A stretch of 39,905 bases of DNA. Origin: Chara braunii (taxonomy: Eukaryota; Streptophyta; Charophyceae; Charales; Characeae). Made by a program: the position numbers and the translations under genes. Of this stretch, positions 1 to 9,900 are shown piece after piece. Below the pieces are notes generated by a model, which was given only the letters and a program-made list of their open reading frames with translations, searched no databases and was not told the DNA's origin. Position 1 is the stretch's first letter; each line of letters begins with the position of its first letter. The DNA is taken from the NCBI GenBank assembly GCA_003427395.1, contig BFEA01000046.1, positions 3,030,239 through 3,070,143 of the forward strand. Direction: 5' to 3'.

Positions 1-740
1 CTTCCTCCATCACCTACACCCATCCACCATAGCCGGCCACCTCAACCCTTCTTCCACCTCCGTCACCTACACCCATCCGCCATAGCCAACCACCCGAACC
101 CTTCTTCCACCTCCATCACCTACACCCATCCACCATAGCCGACCACCCCAACCCTTCTTCCACCTCCATCACCTACACTCATCCACCATAGTCGACCACC
201 TCAACCCTTCTCCTTCGTCCATCACCTACACCCGTCCACCATAGCCGACCACCCCAACCCTTCTCCTTCCTACATCACCTACACCCATCCACCATAGCCG
301 ACCACCTCAACCCTTCTCCTTCCTCCATCACCTACACCCGTCCACCATAGCCGACCACCTCAACCCTTCTTCTTCCTCCATCACCTACATCCGTCCACCA
401 TAGCCGGCTACCTCAACCCTTCTTCCACCTCCATCACCTACACCCATCCACCACAGCCAACCACCCCGACCCTTTTTCCACCTCCATCACCTACACCGAT
501 CCACCATAGCCGACCACCTCAACCCTTCTCCTTCCTCCATCACCTACACCCGTCCACCATAGTCGGCCACCTCAACCCTTCTTCCACCTCCATCCCCTAC
601 ACCCATCCACCATAACCAACCACCCCGACCCTTCTTCCACCTCCGTCACCTACACCTATCCACCATAGCCAGACACCTCAACCCTTCTTGTACATCCATC
701 ACCTACACCCATCCCCCCATAGCCGACCACCTCAACCTTG
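1..740. repeat. 53-bp minisatellite array, about 14 units
   Basis: A unit of 53 bp recurs from the first base to about 740. Each unit contains CACCTACACCCATCCACCAT, then an AGCCGACCAC-type stretch, then CAACCCTTCTTCC. Successive starts at 44, 97 and 150 give the period. Units differ at scattered positions (CTTCCTCC against CTTCCACC, CCATCC against CCGTCC). Since 53 is not a multiple of three, the proline/histidine-rich readings are not maintained as coding. The same family reappears at 28825-29540 directly upstream of retroelement copy 2. Confidence 0.95.
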
Positions 741-881
741 CCTCGCTTATCACCTCCCTCATCCACTTGAGGGCCATAGGGGCCGCAAGGGGGCTCTCGA
801 AGTCTCGGGTAGGGCCGGTTAAGAAGGGTCAAGGGTCAAGGGCGATTAGGATGTGGGCCTCTCGTGTCCTCTCTCTCCCGC

Positions 882-884
<3 letters not shown>

Positions 885-937
<53 letters not shown>
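885..937. repeat. (CT)n microsatellite
   Basis: An essentially pure CT dinucleotide run of about 50 bp following CTTCCTCTCT. It gives rise to a spurious leucine/serine reading. Confidence 0.97.
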
Positions 938-939
<2 letters not shown>

Positions 940-2864
940 AAGATCTTTGACTCCTAAGCTCTCCCCTCTCCCCCTCCCCTCCATGGCACGTGACTAACCT
1001 CTACCCGCACCTGTTACATTACCAGGGAACGAACGACAAGGAACTTGGTCCTCACTTGGTGGAAAGCGAGGGCAAGGGGAGGGCTGCCGGTCCCTGGTGC
1101 CACCAAGAAGGGAAGGCACCAGACTGTTGTAAGCCTCGAAAAAAGCGGAAAGGAGTGCTGTTTTTTTGTGACCAAGTCAGTTTGACTCAACCATCCTCCC
1201 CGACTTCATGACTAAGATAAACGCATGGTTTGCTTGAGAAAGACAACCAAAGGATCATCGAAGGTCAGAGGAAGCTTAGGATTGTGGGAAGGGGCGGTAT
1301 GTTGACCCCAATGGGGTTTGTATTGTTGTGCAGGTGAGTAGCTTGGGATGGGTGTTGAGCGGGACTGGATCCACCGGAAGAACTGGATAAGGGAAGGACT
1401 TAGACCTCGCATAAAACTATGAATGTAGGATGGGATTGACGGTCGGATGCTTGGATGGATGGTAGATGCCTGGATGTGGCTTGTGTGATGATTGAATGTC
1501 ATGGCTCTCTCGAATGCAATGCAAGCCCGGAAAGACTAAGGGCGGTCTTGGATAGGTGAATGCAATGCTAGTGGCTCAAGAAAAAAAAATATAGCGGTTA
1601 GGGATCCGGGTGATGCCACCCCACCCCAAGGAAGTCGTAGGGGCTGTCTTGAGTCATTAGACTTAGCGAAAAGGTGCGTGGCCCAATGAATGACGCTTGG
1701 CCTACGCACGGTAAGAAGACGAATCCTCAACGAACTCCCTGGACTGCCTGCGTTTGGAAGGAGCAATTGCCTGGTCAGACCTAATCGAATCAAGAAAACG
1801 CCACGAGTGACCAAAGAGCTACCATCTTGACGCGAGAGCGGAGCTACATCCCCCAATGTAAAGCTCTCTCGCAAGTGGCCCATCCCCATCCATCTCATAG
1901 CACTAGGTGGGGGTGGCCCTGGGACGAACGACCCGCACCCTGAGCGTGGGCGTGGGCGGGTTGAGCCAAATGGGACCCGCAGTGGCGTCGACCAAGGCTT
2001 GAAAGTCCTTCAGGGTATGACCCCTACAAAAATGGTGGAGGTGCTGGGTATTGGGTTAAACTGACCCATACGGTCTCGAGGGGGGCGCCCCACGCATGAC
2101 CGTGAACATAAACATGAAGATAAGGAATATGGACTTGTGTATGCTCTATCCCTTGAGTGAATCAGATTTGAGGGTGGTTGGGCGCATGGCAAGGCCAGAC
2201 CTGGAGGAATAACATGCATGCTCGCACACTTGATCAGCCATCTCCCTTGGAGGTGACTCTTGTCTTCCTTCCTTCGGGCTGATGTTCGTCAGATCAGGGA
2301 AGCCTTGGGCAAGCCGCAGGTCGACCCTTCCTCCTCGTGTGAAAGAAGGGCTCCGGTTACCTGGCAGGCGATTGGGATTCCGAGCGAGTCCGAGTTCCGA
2401 TGAAAATCCCGCGGCGGAGTGATCCGACCGACACGGGTGCTCTCTTTCCTTTTCTTCGGAGCTCAGCGGGCTCCGCGCACCACACTTAAATGCTTGAAGG
2501 AACCTCATATGAACACAAAGGGTAATCGAGAAGGAACAATCCTACCCTATGAATGGATACATAAAGTGAAGATAAGGGGAAAGAGAGTTGCTAGACTCCA
2601 AGACCACTAGCTCACCTTTGAAAACGCTCACGAAAAGGAACCAGGCACTATGTATGGAAGTTAGGGGCGAGTGGCACGCACTGTCCTGAGTGAAAACCTG
2701 TGAGCAATGGGCAGGAAGCGCTGGGTGCACTAAGGGAAAGACACTCGTACTATGTGTGTCCCACTTGGGACTTGTGTTTGCATGTTGGGGATATCGAGTG
2801 TCCTGCCTTTCGGAAGGAAATGAGGGGTCTGCACCGGCCACTGCGGGTTGCCAAACGTCGTTCT

Positions 2865-2874
2865 TTTTTTGCAG
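2865..2874 (+). promoter_or_regulatory. 3'-splice-site-like sequence
   Basis: TTCTTTTTTTGCAG followed by GTTGCC is a good match to a eukaryotic polypyrimidine tract plus acceptor AG, ending at 2874. It is the most upstream of a series of such sites that precede ORF starts in this region. No ORF of clear identity starts just after it. Confidence 0.35.
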
Positions 2875-3035
2875 GTTGCCATTTGTTCGTATGCGGGGGT
2901 CAGGCCACCGAGCTGTCTAACGAGAGTTTGTCACGCTGGGTGCTTAGTAGCATCCTCGTCCGCGCGGCGACGGGCTTCGGCTCCACTGATCTGTCGGGTG
3001 AGGTGTGAAACGTTTCTTTGGGCGGGGCCTAGCCT

Positions 3036-3350
3036 GTGGACTGGCGGAGGGAGTACCGCTGCATACGAGCAAAGACGGAGCCTCGGGGACGATTAGTAGC
3101 TTCTCGTAGTTTGGTTTGGGAAAGGTTGTTCCTTATCGGACCGATGGAAGTGAATGCCTGGACGACTGGCTCCAATGACCCTACCGAGATGTGCGAGGTG
3201 ATTCCCGAGATTAACGGTGGGTACACGAGCGGCGAGTCGGGATGGGGTATTATGGGGAAGAAGGTGAGGGCGACCCCCCACTGGAGTCTGGGTACCGCGC
3301 TCGCGACGATTGAGCTGTGCTTGAGGTGTGGGATAAAACTCTGCCGATAG
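3036..3350 (+). pseudogene. possible diverged fragment of the accessory ORF family
   Basis: An open stretch of 104 codons, not recognised by itself. A sub-stretch reading YTSGESGWGIMGKK, then SLGTALATIELCLR, lines up loosely with the segment of ORFs B, C and E that reads as a Y..SE.GW...G..LA pattern followed by an aromatic/acidic helix. The match is weak and it lacks the later PxFLxDxxFG and GPFxG motifs. It could equally be a chance open frame in GC-rich DNA. If real it would be a fifth, oldest member upstream of A. Confidence 0.2.
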
Positions 3351-3772
3351 TAACAGTGGAGAGACCATCTCCGGGGAGAAGGTCGGTGAGGAGATGACCG
3401 ATCTGTGTGCGACGTTTGCCTGAATTTTGCTTTTTGTGCCTCCCTCTGTATAGTTGCTTGATGAATGTTGGATGGGGACTGAGCTTCTGAGTCTATTCTC
3501 ACCTCCAAGTCTAAGTCTGCACGAGTGAGAGAACATGGTGATAAAGGCTGGATAGGAGTCGGAAGAAAATGGAACCAAGAAAAAGGAATGTCGGCTGAGG
3601 GTGACCGATCGAGGGTATGATGGGGTAGCGACATTTGGGACATAGGTAGGAAATGCTGAGGAGACCCAGGGGAGGGGTCTGAAAATAATTCTCATCTAGG
3701 CGGGAGGCAATCTGACCATGAGGGGCCGTGTGGTGCTCTCATGTGGAAACATGATAGGCGTCGGAAAACAAG

Positions 3773-4585
3773 ATGGCGTGATGGTTGTCGCCCCCTGTCT
3801 ACTCTAGCGGTCCGGAAATGCCCATAGATGTAAGGGAAGGCGTATTTGTCGTCCTCCCGGAGGAAGGAACGTGGATGGACCTAGAGCCAGCTTATGAAAC
3901 CGTGATGCTGGATGAGAGGGACGCGTTCCTCTGGATAGAGACAATTTGGACTAAGGTCAGCCTGACAAGACTTTCATCCAGCCTGATGGACCTAGAATTT
4001 CGGGGAACGGTGGAAGCTCGAGGATGGGTCTACGTATCTCAGGAAATGGAAAATACAATGGTAGTGGGACTAGTATTGGGCACGGCACTAGATCAATTAT
4101 TTAAGCAAGCGGAACGGGAAGTGGTATAGGCGGCATGTCACCGGGCGGAAATGGAGATGGAAAAAATGGAGGTGCGAGTGGAACTCGGAGACCGGAAAAA
4201 TATGAGATGCCCCCTTAGGACGATGAGATGCGTGCTACCCCCGTTTCTGGTGGATGCAGTATTTGGGACCAGGGATAAATTGAAACGGATATACAGGTCG
4301 ATGACGCGCCTGAGGCTGTACCAATGTGCTAGACATGACTTATTTAGGCTGTCGGTGGAAGCGGGGCCGTTTGAAGGAAACTGGGCGGAAGAATTAGCTG
4401 AGGTATGAAACCTCCTCGTCACAGACGAAATCTCTGTTCCCATTCCAGTGCATTGGCAGATAGTTTATCGGAATGTGGCGGCAGGGGAAACCTTCTTGGA
4501 GGGGGTGAAGGACCTGTTCTCAGACGAAGAAGGGGATTTCAGTGATGATGAGGAAGGGGACGAGATGGAGGACTGGGACTTCTGA
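3773..4585 (+). pseudogene. accessory ORF A, unknown family (three in-frame stops)
   Basis: A frame of 270 codons starting ATGGCG and ending TGA. It is broken only by stops: TGA at 3779 (third codon, where B and C have arginine, so CGA to TGA), TAG at 4127 (C has tryptophan, TGG to TAG) and TGA at 4406. I do not recognise the family. It shares with B-E a late LPPFLVDAVFG motif, a GPFEG motif about 50 residues later and a C-terminal VKDLFSDEE. The tail is very acidic (EEGDFSDDEEGDEMEDWDF), longer than in the other members. An AG that could serve as a splice acceptor ends at 3757, 15 nt before the ATG. ORF B starts 55 nt after its end. No membrane segment or signal peptide is evident, so a soluble protein is inferred. 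Function unknown. Confidence 0.6.
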
Positions 4586-4640
4586 GGGGGGGGCTTACTC
4601 GAAAAAAATGGGTGGTCGGTTATGTGCAGGTAGGGAATCG

Positions 4641-5396
4641 ATGGCTCGAGAATTCCAACTGAGGGATTGCATGTTCGAAAGATGGGAACCAAGGCGGATT
4701 AAGGGGGGGGTAGAGATGCCCTTGCCTGCGGAATATGAATGGAGAGGAGCGACGTGTGACTAGGTCGGGCTTGAGATCGTATCGGAACTGTCATACGTAT
4801 GGATAGAACGTGTTTGGAACCCCATTAGGGAGGAAGATGGATGGGAAGACATCACAGAAGGGAGAGTGGAGTCGGTAGGGACGTTCGTCTTGTTGGAACA
4901 AGGGTGGCATCTGTTTTGTACCACACTTGCGGCGGGACAAGACCCGATATGGCTTCTGGAGGGAGCAGAAACGAGGACTCAGAAGGCGGGTGAGAGGTTT
5001 GCCAATAAGGGATGGGATGAAGTCCACTGCAAGGTCTTAATGGGGGGATGGAAAGAGATTAGACCACCCTGCTCGCGAAAGAGGATCTGGGTCCCCGAGT
5101 TCATAATGGACTGGTTTGGGGGTTTTGACCACGTTGCGGAAGTGACCGACACTATGGGAAGGGTGCATATAGACTACACCTGGTTGTCAGAGGAGTTTTA
5201 CAAAACATCGCTGAAGTACGGGCCTTTCCATGGCGATAGAGTCTGGGAAGTCCTCATTATTTTGAATCTGGACAGATTCGATCAACTAGAAGTAGCCCCG
5301 GAAGTTAGGGATGCGATAATCCGCCGGGAGGTAGCAACGACGCCCTGTTATGTGGATAATGTGTTTAAGTTGTTCGAGGTACTGTGGTTCGACTAG
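4641..5396 (+). pseudogene. accessory ORF B, unknown family (one in-frame stop)
   Basis: A frame of 252 codons from ATGGCTCGAG to TAG, broken once by TAG at 4761, where ORF C has tryptophan in the context DWI (TGG to TAG). Family landmarks in order: GGVEMPLPAEYEW near the N-terminus, EQGWHLFCTTLAAGQDP in the middle, WVPEFIMDWFGG, YGPFHGDRVWEVL and a C-terminal YVDNVFKLFE. It keeps reading through everywhere else, so the break is recent or single. TTATGTGCAG ends at 4629, 11 nt before the start, and is a good acceptor-like site of the same type as the one before gag. The lineage is closer to C than to D/E by eye. I do not recognise the family and assign no function. Confidence 0.65.
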
Positions 5397-5969
5397 GAGC
5401 TGGGAAAACCGCAGGCCAGACAAGTACGAGGGATTACTGAGATAAGGGAGTGGGATGTCTGGTCATTGTAGGTTTCGTTGCGAACTACGGAGTAAGGAGA
5501 CCAAGGACAAGCGCGCGATGGCGCGAAGGAGGACGTTTCTTGAAGATCACCCCCTGGGCATTGAGCCACCTAGGGAAGTAGAGGGTGGGGTAGAAGTTAG
5601 TCTGCCGACCGTGAACGAAGGATGGCACCCGGTGGTGGATTGGATCGGGGAGGAGCTTATGGGAAACATGGTTTACTTAGTGACGAGGGTTGAATGGCGT
5701 GCGGATGAGAATGGGGAGTGGAACCCGGACCCGAGGGGGCATGTGCAGGCGGAAGGACGAGTGTATATGTCTGAGGATGGGTGGCGGGAGTTCGGAGTCC
5801 GGCTGGCATCAGGGGAGGATCCGTTGAGGATGTTTGAACGGGCGTGGCAGTTAGTATGGCAGGCAGGGTTCGAGTTCGCAGACCCGGAGGTCGATGATGT
5901 AACGGCGAACCTTAGGGTAACCATGGTCGGGAGTTTCGAACTGCCTAGTGAAAACGTTCGAATGGGGCT

Positions 5970-5977
5970 GCCACCCT
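5970..5977. repeat. left 8-bp target-site duplication
   Basis: GCCACCCT, repeated exactly at 6543-6550. The duplicated bases belong to the codons of the LPPF motif of accessory ORF C, and removal of one copy plus the element restores the frame. Confidence 0.85.
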
Positions 5978-6542
5978 CTGTGTAACCGTTTGAACGCCGT
6001 GAACGCGCGTTCACGTTCAAATGCGCATTTGAACGCGGATTGCACGTTCGCGTTCAAAATTGAACGGCGTTCAATTATTTTTTTATTTTTTTATTTAAAA
6101 AAATATATATTTTAATGCCTAAAAATAACTTGTTTTTTTCTGATTTTGTTTTTATGAGTTTTTTATGATGTGAGGTACACGCCTCTCAATTTTGGAGTCA
6201 TTTTGCTAAGGCAAAAAAAAAAAAAAAAATCGCCAAAGATGGCGGTGTCAAATCGTGTTCGCTCACTAATTTCAATTATTTTCTTACTTTTATTTATTTT
6301 TTATTTTCTATTGTTTTGTACAATTTGGTAACGAATTTAGATGTAATGCTCAGGCAAATGTTGTTTACTTTATTTTTCTTCATAACATTTTTTTTTTTCG
6401 GATTTTTTTTTTTTTTTTTTCCCCGCGCGGAATTGAACTCCGCGTTCGGTCCCGTTCATTGAACGCGCGTGCATTCCGTTCAATTTCTGAACGGAAAACC
6501 CACGTTCAATGAACGCCATTAAATGAACGCGCGGTTTCACAG
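5978..6542. mobile_element. 565-bp non-autonomous hAT-like DNA transposon
   Basis: Flanked by identical 8-bp copies of GCCACCCT at 5970-5977 and 6543-6550, the target-duplication length of hAT transposons. The ends form an 11-bp imperfect inverted repeat (CTGTGTAACCG against CTGTGAAACCG). Both subterminal zones (about 5990-6075 and 6430-6535) are packed with GAACGC/GCGTTC and TTGAAC/GTTCAA motifs in both orientations, including the 20-bp palindrome at 6015-6034. Clustered subterminal repeats are where hAT transposases usually bind. The core is AT-rich with A and T runs and encodes nothing. It sits inside accessory ORF C and is therefore younger than that gene. Confidence 0.85.
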
Positions 6543-6550
6543 GCCACCCT
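6543..6550. repeat. right 8-bp target-site duplication
   Basis: GCCACCCT, identical to 5970-5977, directly abutting the right terminal inverted repeat (…TTTCACAG). Confidence 0.85.
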
Positions 6551-7012
6551 TTCTGTTGGAAAGACTAGGCGGTCGGGAGCTTGTCAGACGGACGGTAGCA
6601 GACCTCACCGATCTGACGTATGAAGACGAGTTAGACTATCAAGAGTACTATCGGGCCTTCCTAGAAATAGGGTCATTCAGCGGAGAGCAGAGGTATGAGG
6701 TATTGCGAATCCTGCGCGCGATGTCTACCACTAGGCCAAGGGCCCCGGTTGTTAGCAATGGGGTTCTGTGGGGCGTTGTCCGACGGGACATAAGTTGGGG
6801 GATGACGTACGTGGACGACCTGTACCGGTTATATGAGCCGACGGAAGTAGGAACAGGCCGGTAAAAGAGCCAAGGAAAGTGGGAAAGGTGATAGAAGAGG
6901 AAAGGAAGCATCAAGCCAAGGACCGAGGAATTGCCCAGGTAGGGGTCGGGGAATGGATGGAATAAGCAAACTCGCTTGCTGTTTAAACTGTGTAGGGGAC
7001 CGCTAGTCAACA

Positions 7013-7795
7013 ATGGCGATGAGATGCGCCCGGATGTCGCGACGACCCACGCACCCCCGACCGCCCACGGAAAGCGGAGACGGATGAGAGGTATCGCTCC
7101 CGGCAAGCTACAAGGTCCGAGGGATCGATACCGAATGGAGAGCCGTGACCTTGGGGAGGGACCAGGCATTCATGATGGTGGAATGTTTGTGGGATGGTAT
7201 GAGAATTAACAGGGGACCAGGGGACGATCTGTATACTGACGTTAGGGTGAATGAAACCGTATACCTACCAGAACATGGATGACACATGTTAGGAACGGAA
7301 TTGGCACTAGGGCATGGGTTGTTACCAATCTTCCAAAGGGCTACTAGGGTACTGAACCGAGTAGGTAAGGAAGTGCAAGGGAGGAGGAATGTGGGATTGA
7401 GGACCCGGGTGGAAGTAGGAGGTTGGCGAGAGTTTAAGGCCCCAATGACAGGGCTGAGGTGCCGAGTCCCCCGCTTCTTGGTGGACCTGGTATTTGGAAG
7501 CCTGAAGAGGGCCAGGGACTTGGTGGATTCGACCCTGGTCTGGGTCCACCACTTCCGGCCACGGACGACAGGGATGTTTTACGATGTGTTAGTCAGACAT
7601 GGGCCGTTCTGGGGAAATCAGGCTTGGGAATTACTTGCCTCATTGAAATTTTGATTCGGGTTGCCTCGCTTGGCGTTTGAGGAATGCGAGCCAATAATCG
7701 TTAGGGAAATAGAGATGAGAGAAAACTACCTTGCCGGGGTGGCTGACCTGTTCGAGGAACCGGACGAACAGGGCAGGCCTGAGGGACTAGCGTGA
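7013..7795 (+). pseudogene. accessory ORF D, unknown family, next to gag
   Basis: From ATGGCG at 7013 (M-A start as in A-C; a second in-frame ATG at 7034 gives MSRRPTH as in ORF E) to TGA at 7793, 261 codons with net frame kept. Lesions: TGA where E has tryptophan (near 7092), TGA in the HG*H motif where E and C have GWH or GWR (near 7279), and a small compensated indel around 7645-7660 that leaves a TGA. Landmarks: RGID.EWRAVTLG.DQAFMMVECL, LGTELALGHGLLPIFQRA, RVPRFLVDLVFG, TTGMFYDV, HGPFWGNQAWELL, IIVREIEM and VADLFEE. It is closely similar to E along its full length and is followed by a 467-nt leader to gag that is also shared with copy 2. An acceptor-like CTGTGTAG ends at 6995. Function unknown. 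Confidence 0.65.
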
Positions 7796-8262
7796 GAAGA
7801 GGCGCCAGGGGGAACACGGGAAGATTAAAGGATGGGTATTAAGATGAGAAAGTAGCCATCAACAAAAAGGGGGGGCACTGGTTGGAGTTCCGCCCTACCT
7901 GACGATGCGGCAGGAAGGAACAAAGGAAGACCACCTGCACCAGGAACTTGAACGTCGGGGCATTTAGGTGTCAGAAAGCCGAAAGCGCTATCCTCAAGGG
8001 GAAGGCCGCTGGGCTCAGACATCGCCCTAAGAGCCGAGGCAGGGCGACGACAAAATGGCCAGACCTCGGCAGCAAGTTCCCCCGGCGGAAGGAAATCTAA
8101 ATGGTGTCCTGTGGAAGGAAAGTCAGGAGTGTCGTCCCGACTTATGAAAAACGGAAAAGGGCATGAAAGCAACTGGGTCTTAGGGATGGAACTAGGGAAG
8201 CTATGAACAACCGGCCATTTTTCGCAAAAAAAAAAAATTCCATGTGCAGGCTAGGTAAAGAA
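7796..8262 (+). other. leader between accessory ORF D and gag
   Basis: No gene. The stretch aligns with 30314-30770 of copy 2, including GCGGCAGGAAGG, an A-run, and CATGTGCAG ending at 8249, 13 nt before the gag ATG. The A-run plus TGTGCAG and its conservation in the second copy fit a 3' splice site for a gag-pol message. Confidence 0.6.
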
Positions 8263-9900
8263 ATGACGTCACAAGAACAGGACGACAACCAGCAGAACAG
8301 AGGAAGTCAGGGTATGAAGAGGGACGAGGAACAGAATGAGGGGGCGGATCAGGAATCAGCAAAGCCAGGCGAGACCAGAGAAGAAGGGAAGGGCCTCTCC
8401 ACAGGGGAAAGTTCAGGAAAAATTGGGGGTAGCAAAAGGGGACCGCAGGAGAATAGGGAAGGGAGGGACGGCGAAAAAGAGAGTCCTCGGAACTCTGGAG
8501 GAACCACGCCCAAGAAAACGAAAGTCTCGGATGCACGCCACAAATTGGCAGAAATAAAAAGGAGGACCGCAGAATACAAGGCAAGACTTATTGAACAAAT
8601 GATGGTTGGGAATGAAGAGGATCCCCAGGGGGAAGGGTCGCGAGAGGGACGCAGGATCAATGAGGGCGAAGCCAGGTACGGAGCAAAAGATAACAGCCAT
8701 AAGGGAACACCCAACAAAAAGGGGAAGGAAAAGGGGTAGTCCCCGGCTATAGAGGCAGAAAAGGCCACGACCCCGCCAGGTATCGATAGCGGTGCTAGTC
8801 GTCTGCCCGCCACATCCAAAGCAACGAAGGGATGCGATAGACTCTGGAATTTTAGAGAGAGGGTGTTAGGCTGGTTTGATCCAGAGGGGACACCAAAAAC
8901 TGGGGAAAAGCACAAGGAAGGCAGGGAAGGAGAGGGGAATAGTGCGGTCGGCGAGGTGGGTAGCTTTGAAGGGGGACTTGAAAGGATAGTAGTCACCCTC
9001 ACCCGGGCGCTGAATAAGAATCAGGGGTATCTCGCAGACGCAAAGAAGAAACTCACTTTCCACGGGGCAAACATCACGGAATTCCTGATAGATTACGAGA
9101 ATCTGGCAGCTTTACTAAAATGGACTGAGGAAGAAAAGATGGACCACCTAGGGCAGCACGTATCGTTGAGCTTAGGAAGGGACATTATAGCTATCGTCTT
9201 CTCTAGTGGATCCTGGAAGGAAACCCGGAATGAGATGATGAGAAAGTACCTGAAGGCGGAGAAAATGGCGACAGAGGCTGAATTGGCGGTAGTCCAAAGG
9301 AAAAACTATGCTACTTACAATGACTTTCTGAGGGCGTTCACTGTATCGAACTGCGAATCCCTGGGGTAACAGATCGAATAATGAGCAAGTACTTCGTTAG
9401 GCAGTTCTCCGAGTTCGACAAAGATAAGATTTTGTCAGCTTACCAGCAGACTAGCAAGTTCGAGTACACTAGGGGTATGGACTTCAGCACGGTAACAGAC
9501 CTCGTAGAAAAGACAGTGGTGACCGATACGCTAACCCTGTTAAGGAAGGGGAGGTTATAGACTTGACTGGGAAGACAGGGGATAAGGTCAAGAAGGGGAT
9601 AGAGAGCTTGCACGAACGAGTGCACGGGGTTGACANCAAGATGGAAANAATGNAAAATGCNCTATTAGTAATGNANGCGCAGNTGTCCCGACCCGCNCTC
9701 CCGCCCCAAGAGGCCGTAGTTCCGNNAGNAGTGGCGAATCGGGGGTATGGCAGAAGGGANCCGTCCAATNAGCAATGCAGGTATTGCACAATGTTCGGAC
9801 ATTTCGTGTGGACTTGCCCAAGACTCAACCATGATATCATGAGACAGAGATGCAGCAGGTCCCTTAAGGGTGAGATTCTCGGGCCCCAGGGAGAGCGCGT
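8263..9900 (+). pseudogene. gag: gag domain with zinc knuckle, copy 1
   Basis: Structural protein of the retroelement particle, packaging its RNA. The ATG at 8263 (MTSQEQ) is aligned with MASEEE of copy 2. The first 160 residues are charged and low-complexity, with a basic lysine-rich patch (PNKKGKEKG), then a stop TAG at 8737 where copy 2 reads an acidic residue. The capsid-like part follows (ITEFLIDYENLAALLKW, MDHLGQHVSLSLGRDI, RNEMMRKYLKAEKMATEAEL), with a frameshift near 9345 and another near 9535. A coiled-coil-like segment (KKGIESLHERVHGVD) precedes a perfect C-X2-C-X4-H-X4-C knuckle at 9776-9817. Unresolved bases N at 9637-9770 reduce certainty. No stop shared by both copies separates gag from pol, so the protein was probably a Gag-Pol fusion. 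Confidence 0.75.

Larger units (their letters stand above)
741..3772. other. unassigned 3-kb stretch upstream of the accessory ORF array
   Basis: I see no confident gene. It holds a CT microsatellite (885-937), short open frames on both strands without recognisable motifs, and a strong 3'-splice-site-like sequence, a T-run ending in GCAG at 2874. The 3' end (about 3030-3350) may be a very diverged relative of the accessory ORFs. The stretch could be the 5' untranslated or LTR part of retroelement copy 1, but I find no copy of it at the 3' side of the element that would prove it to be an LTR. Confidence 0.4.
5518..6864 (+). pseudogene. accessory ORF C, unknown family, split by a hAT-like element
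   Basis: Starts ATGGCGCGAAGG and is open to the target site of the inserted element at 5970-5977. The frame resumes after the second target copy and runs to TAA at 6862. Leaving out the element and one target copy, the two parts (460 and 314 nt) give exactly 258 codons with no stop and no frameshift, the only member of the family with no point lesion. Landmarks: GGVEVSLP, then SEDGWREFGVRLASGEDPL, RVTMVGSFE, LPPFLLERLGG (the motif hit by the insertion), GSFSGEQRYEVL and YVDDLYRLYE. An acceptor-like TCATTGTAG ends at 5471. The lack of other lesions suggests that this gene was still intact when the element inserted. Function unknown. Confidence 0.7.

Noticed and set aside
767-997. Open frame with a leucine/serine repeat
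   Set aside because: Produced by the CT dinucleotide run at 885-937.
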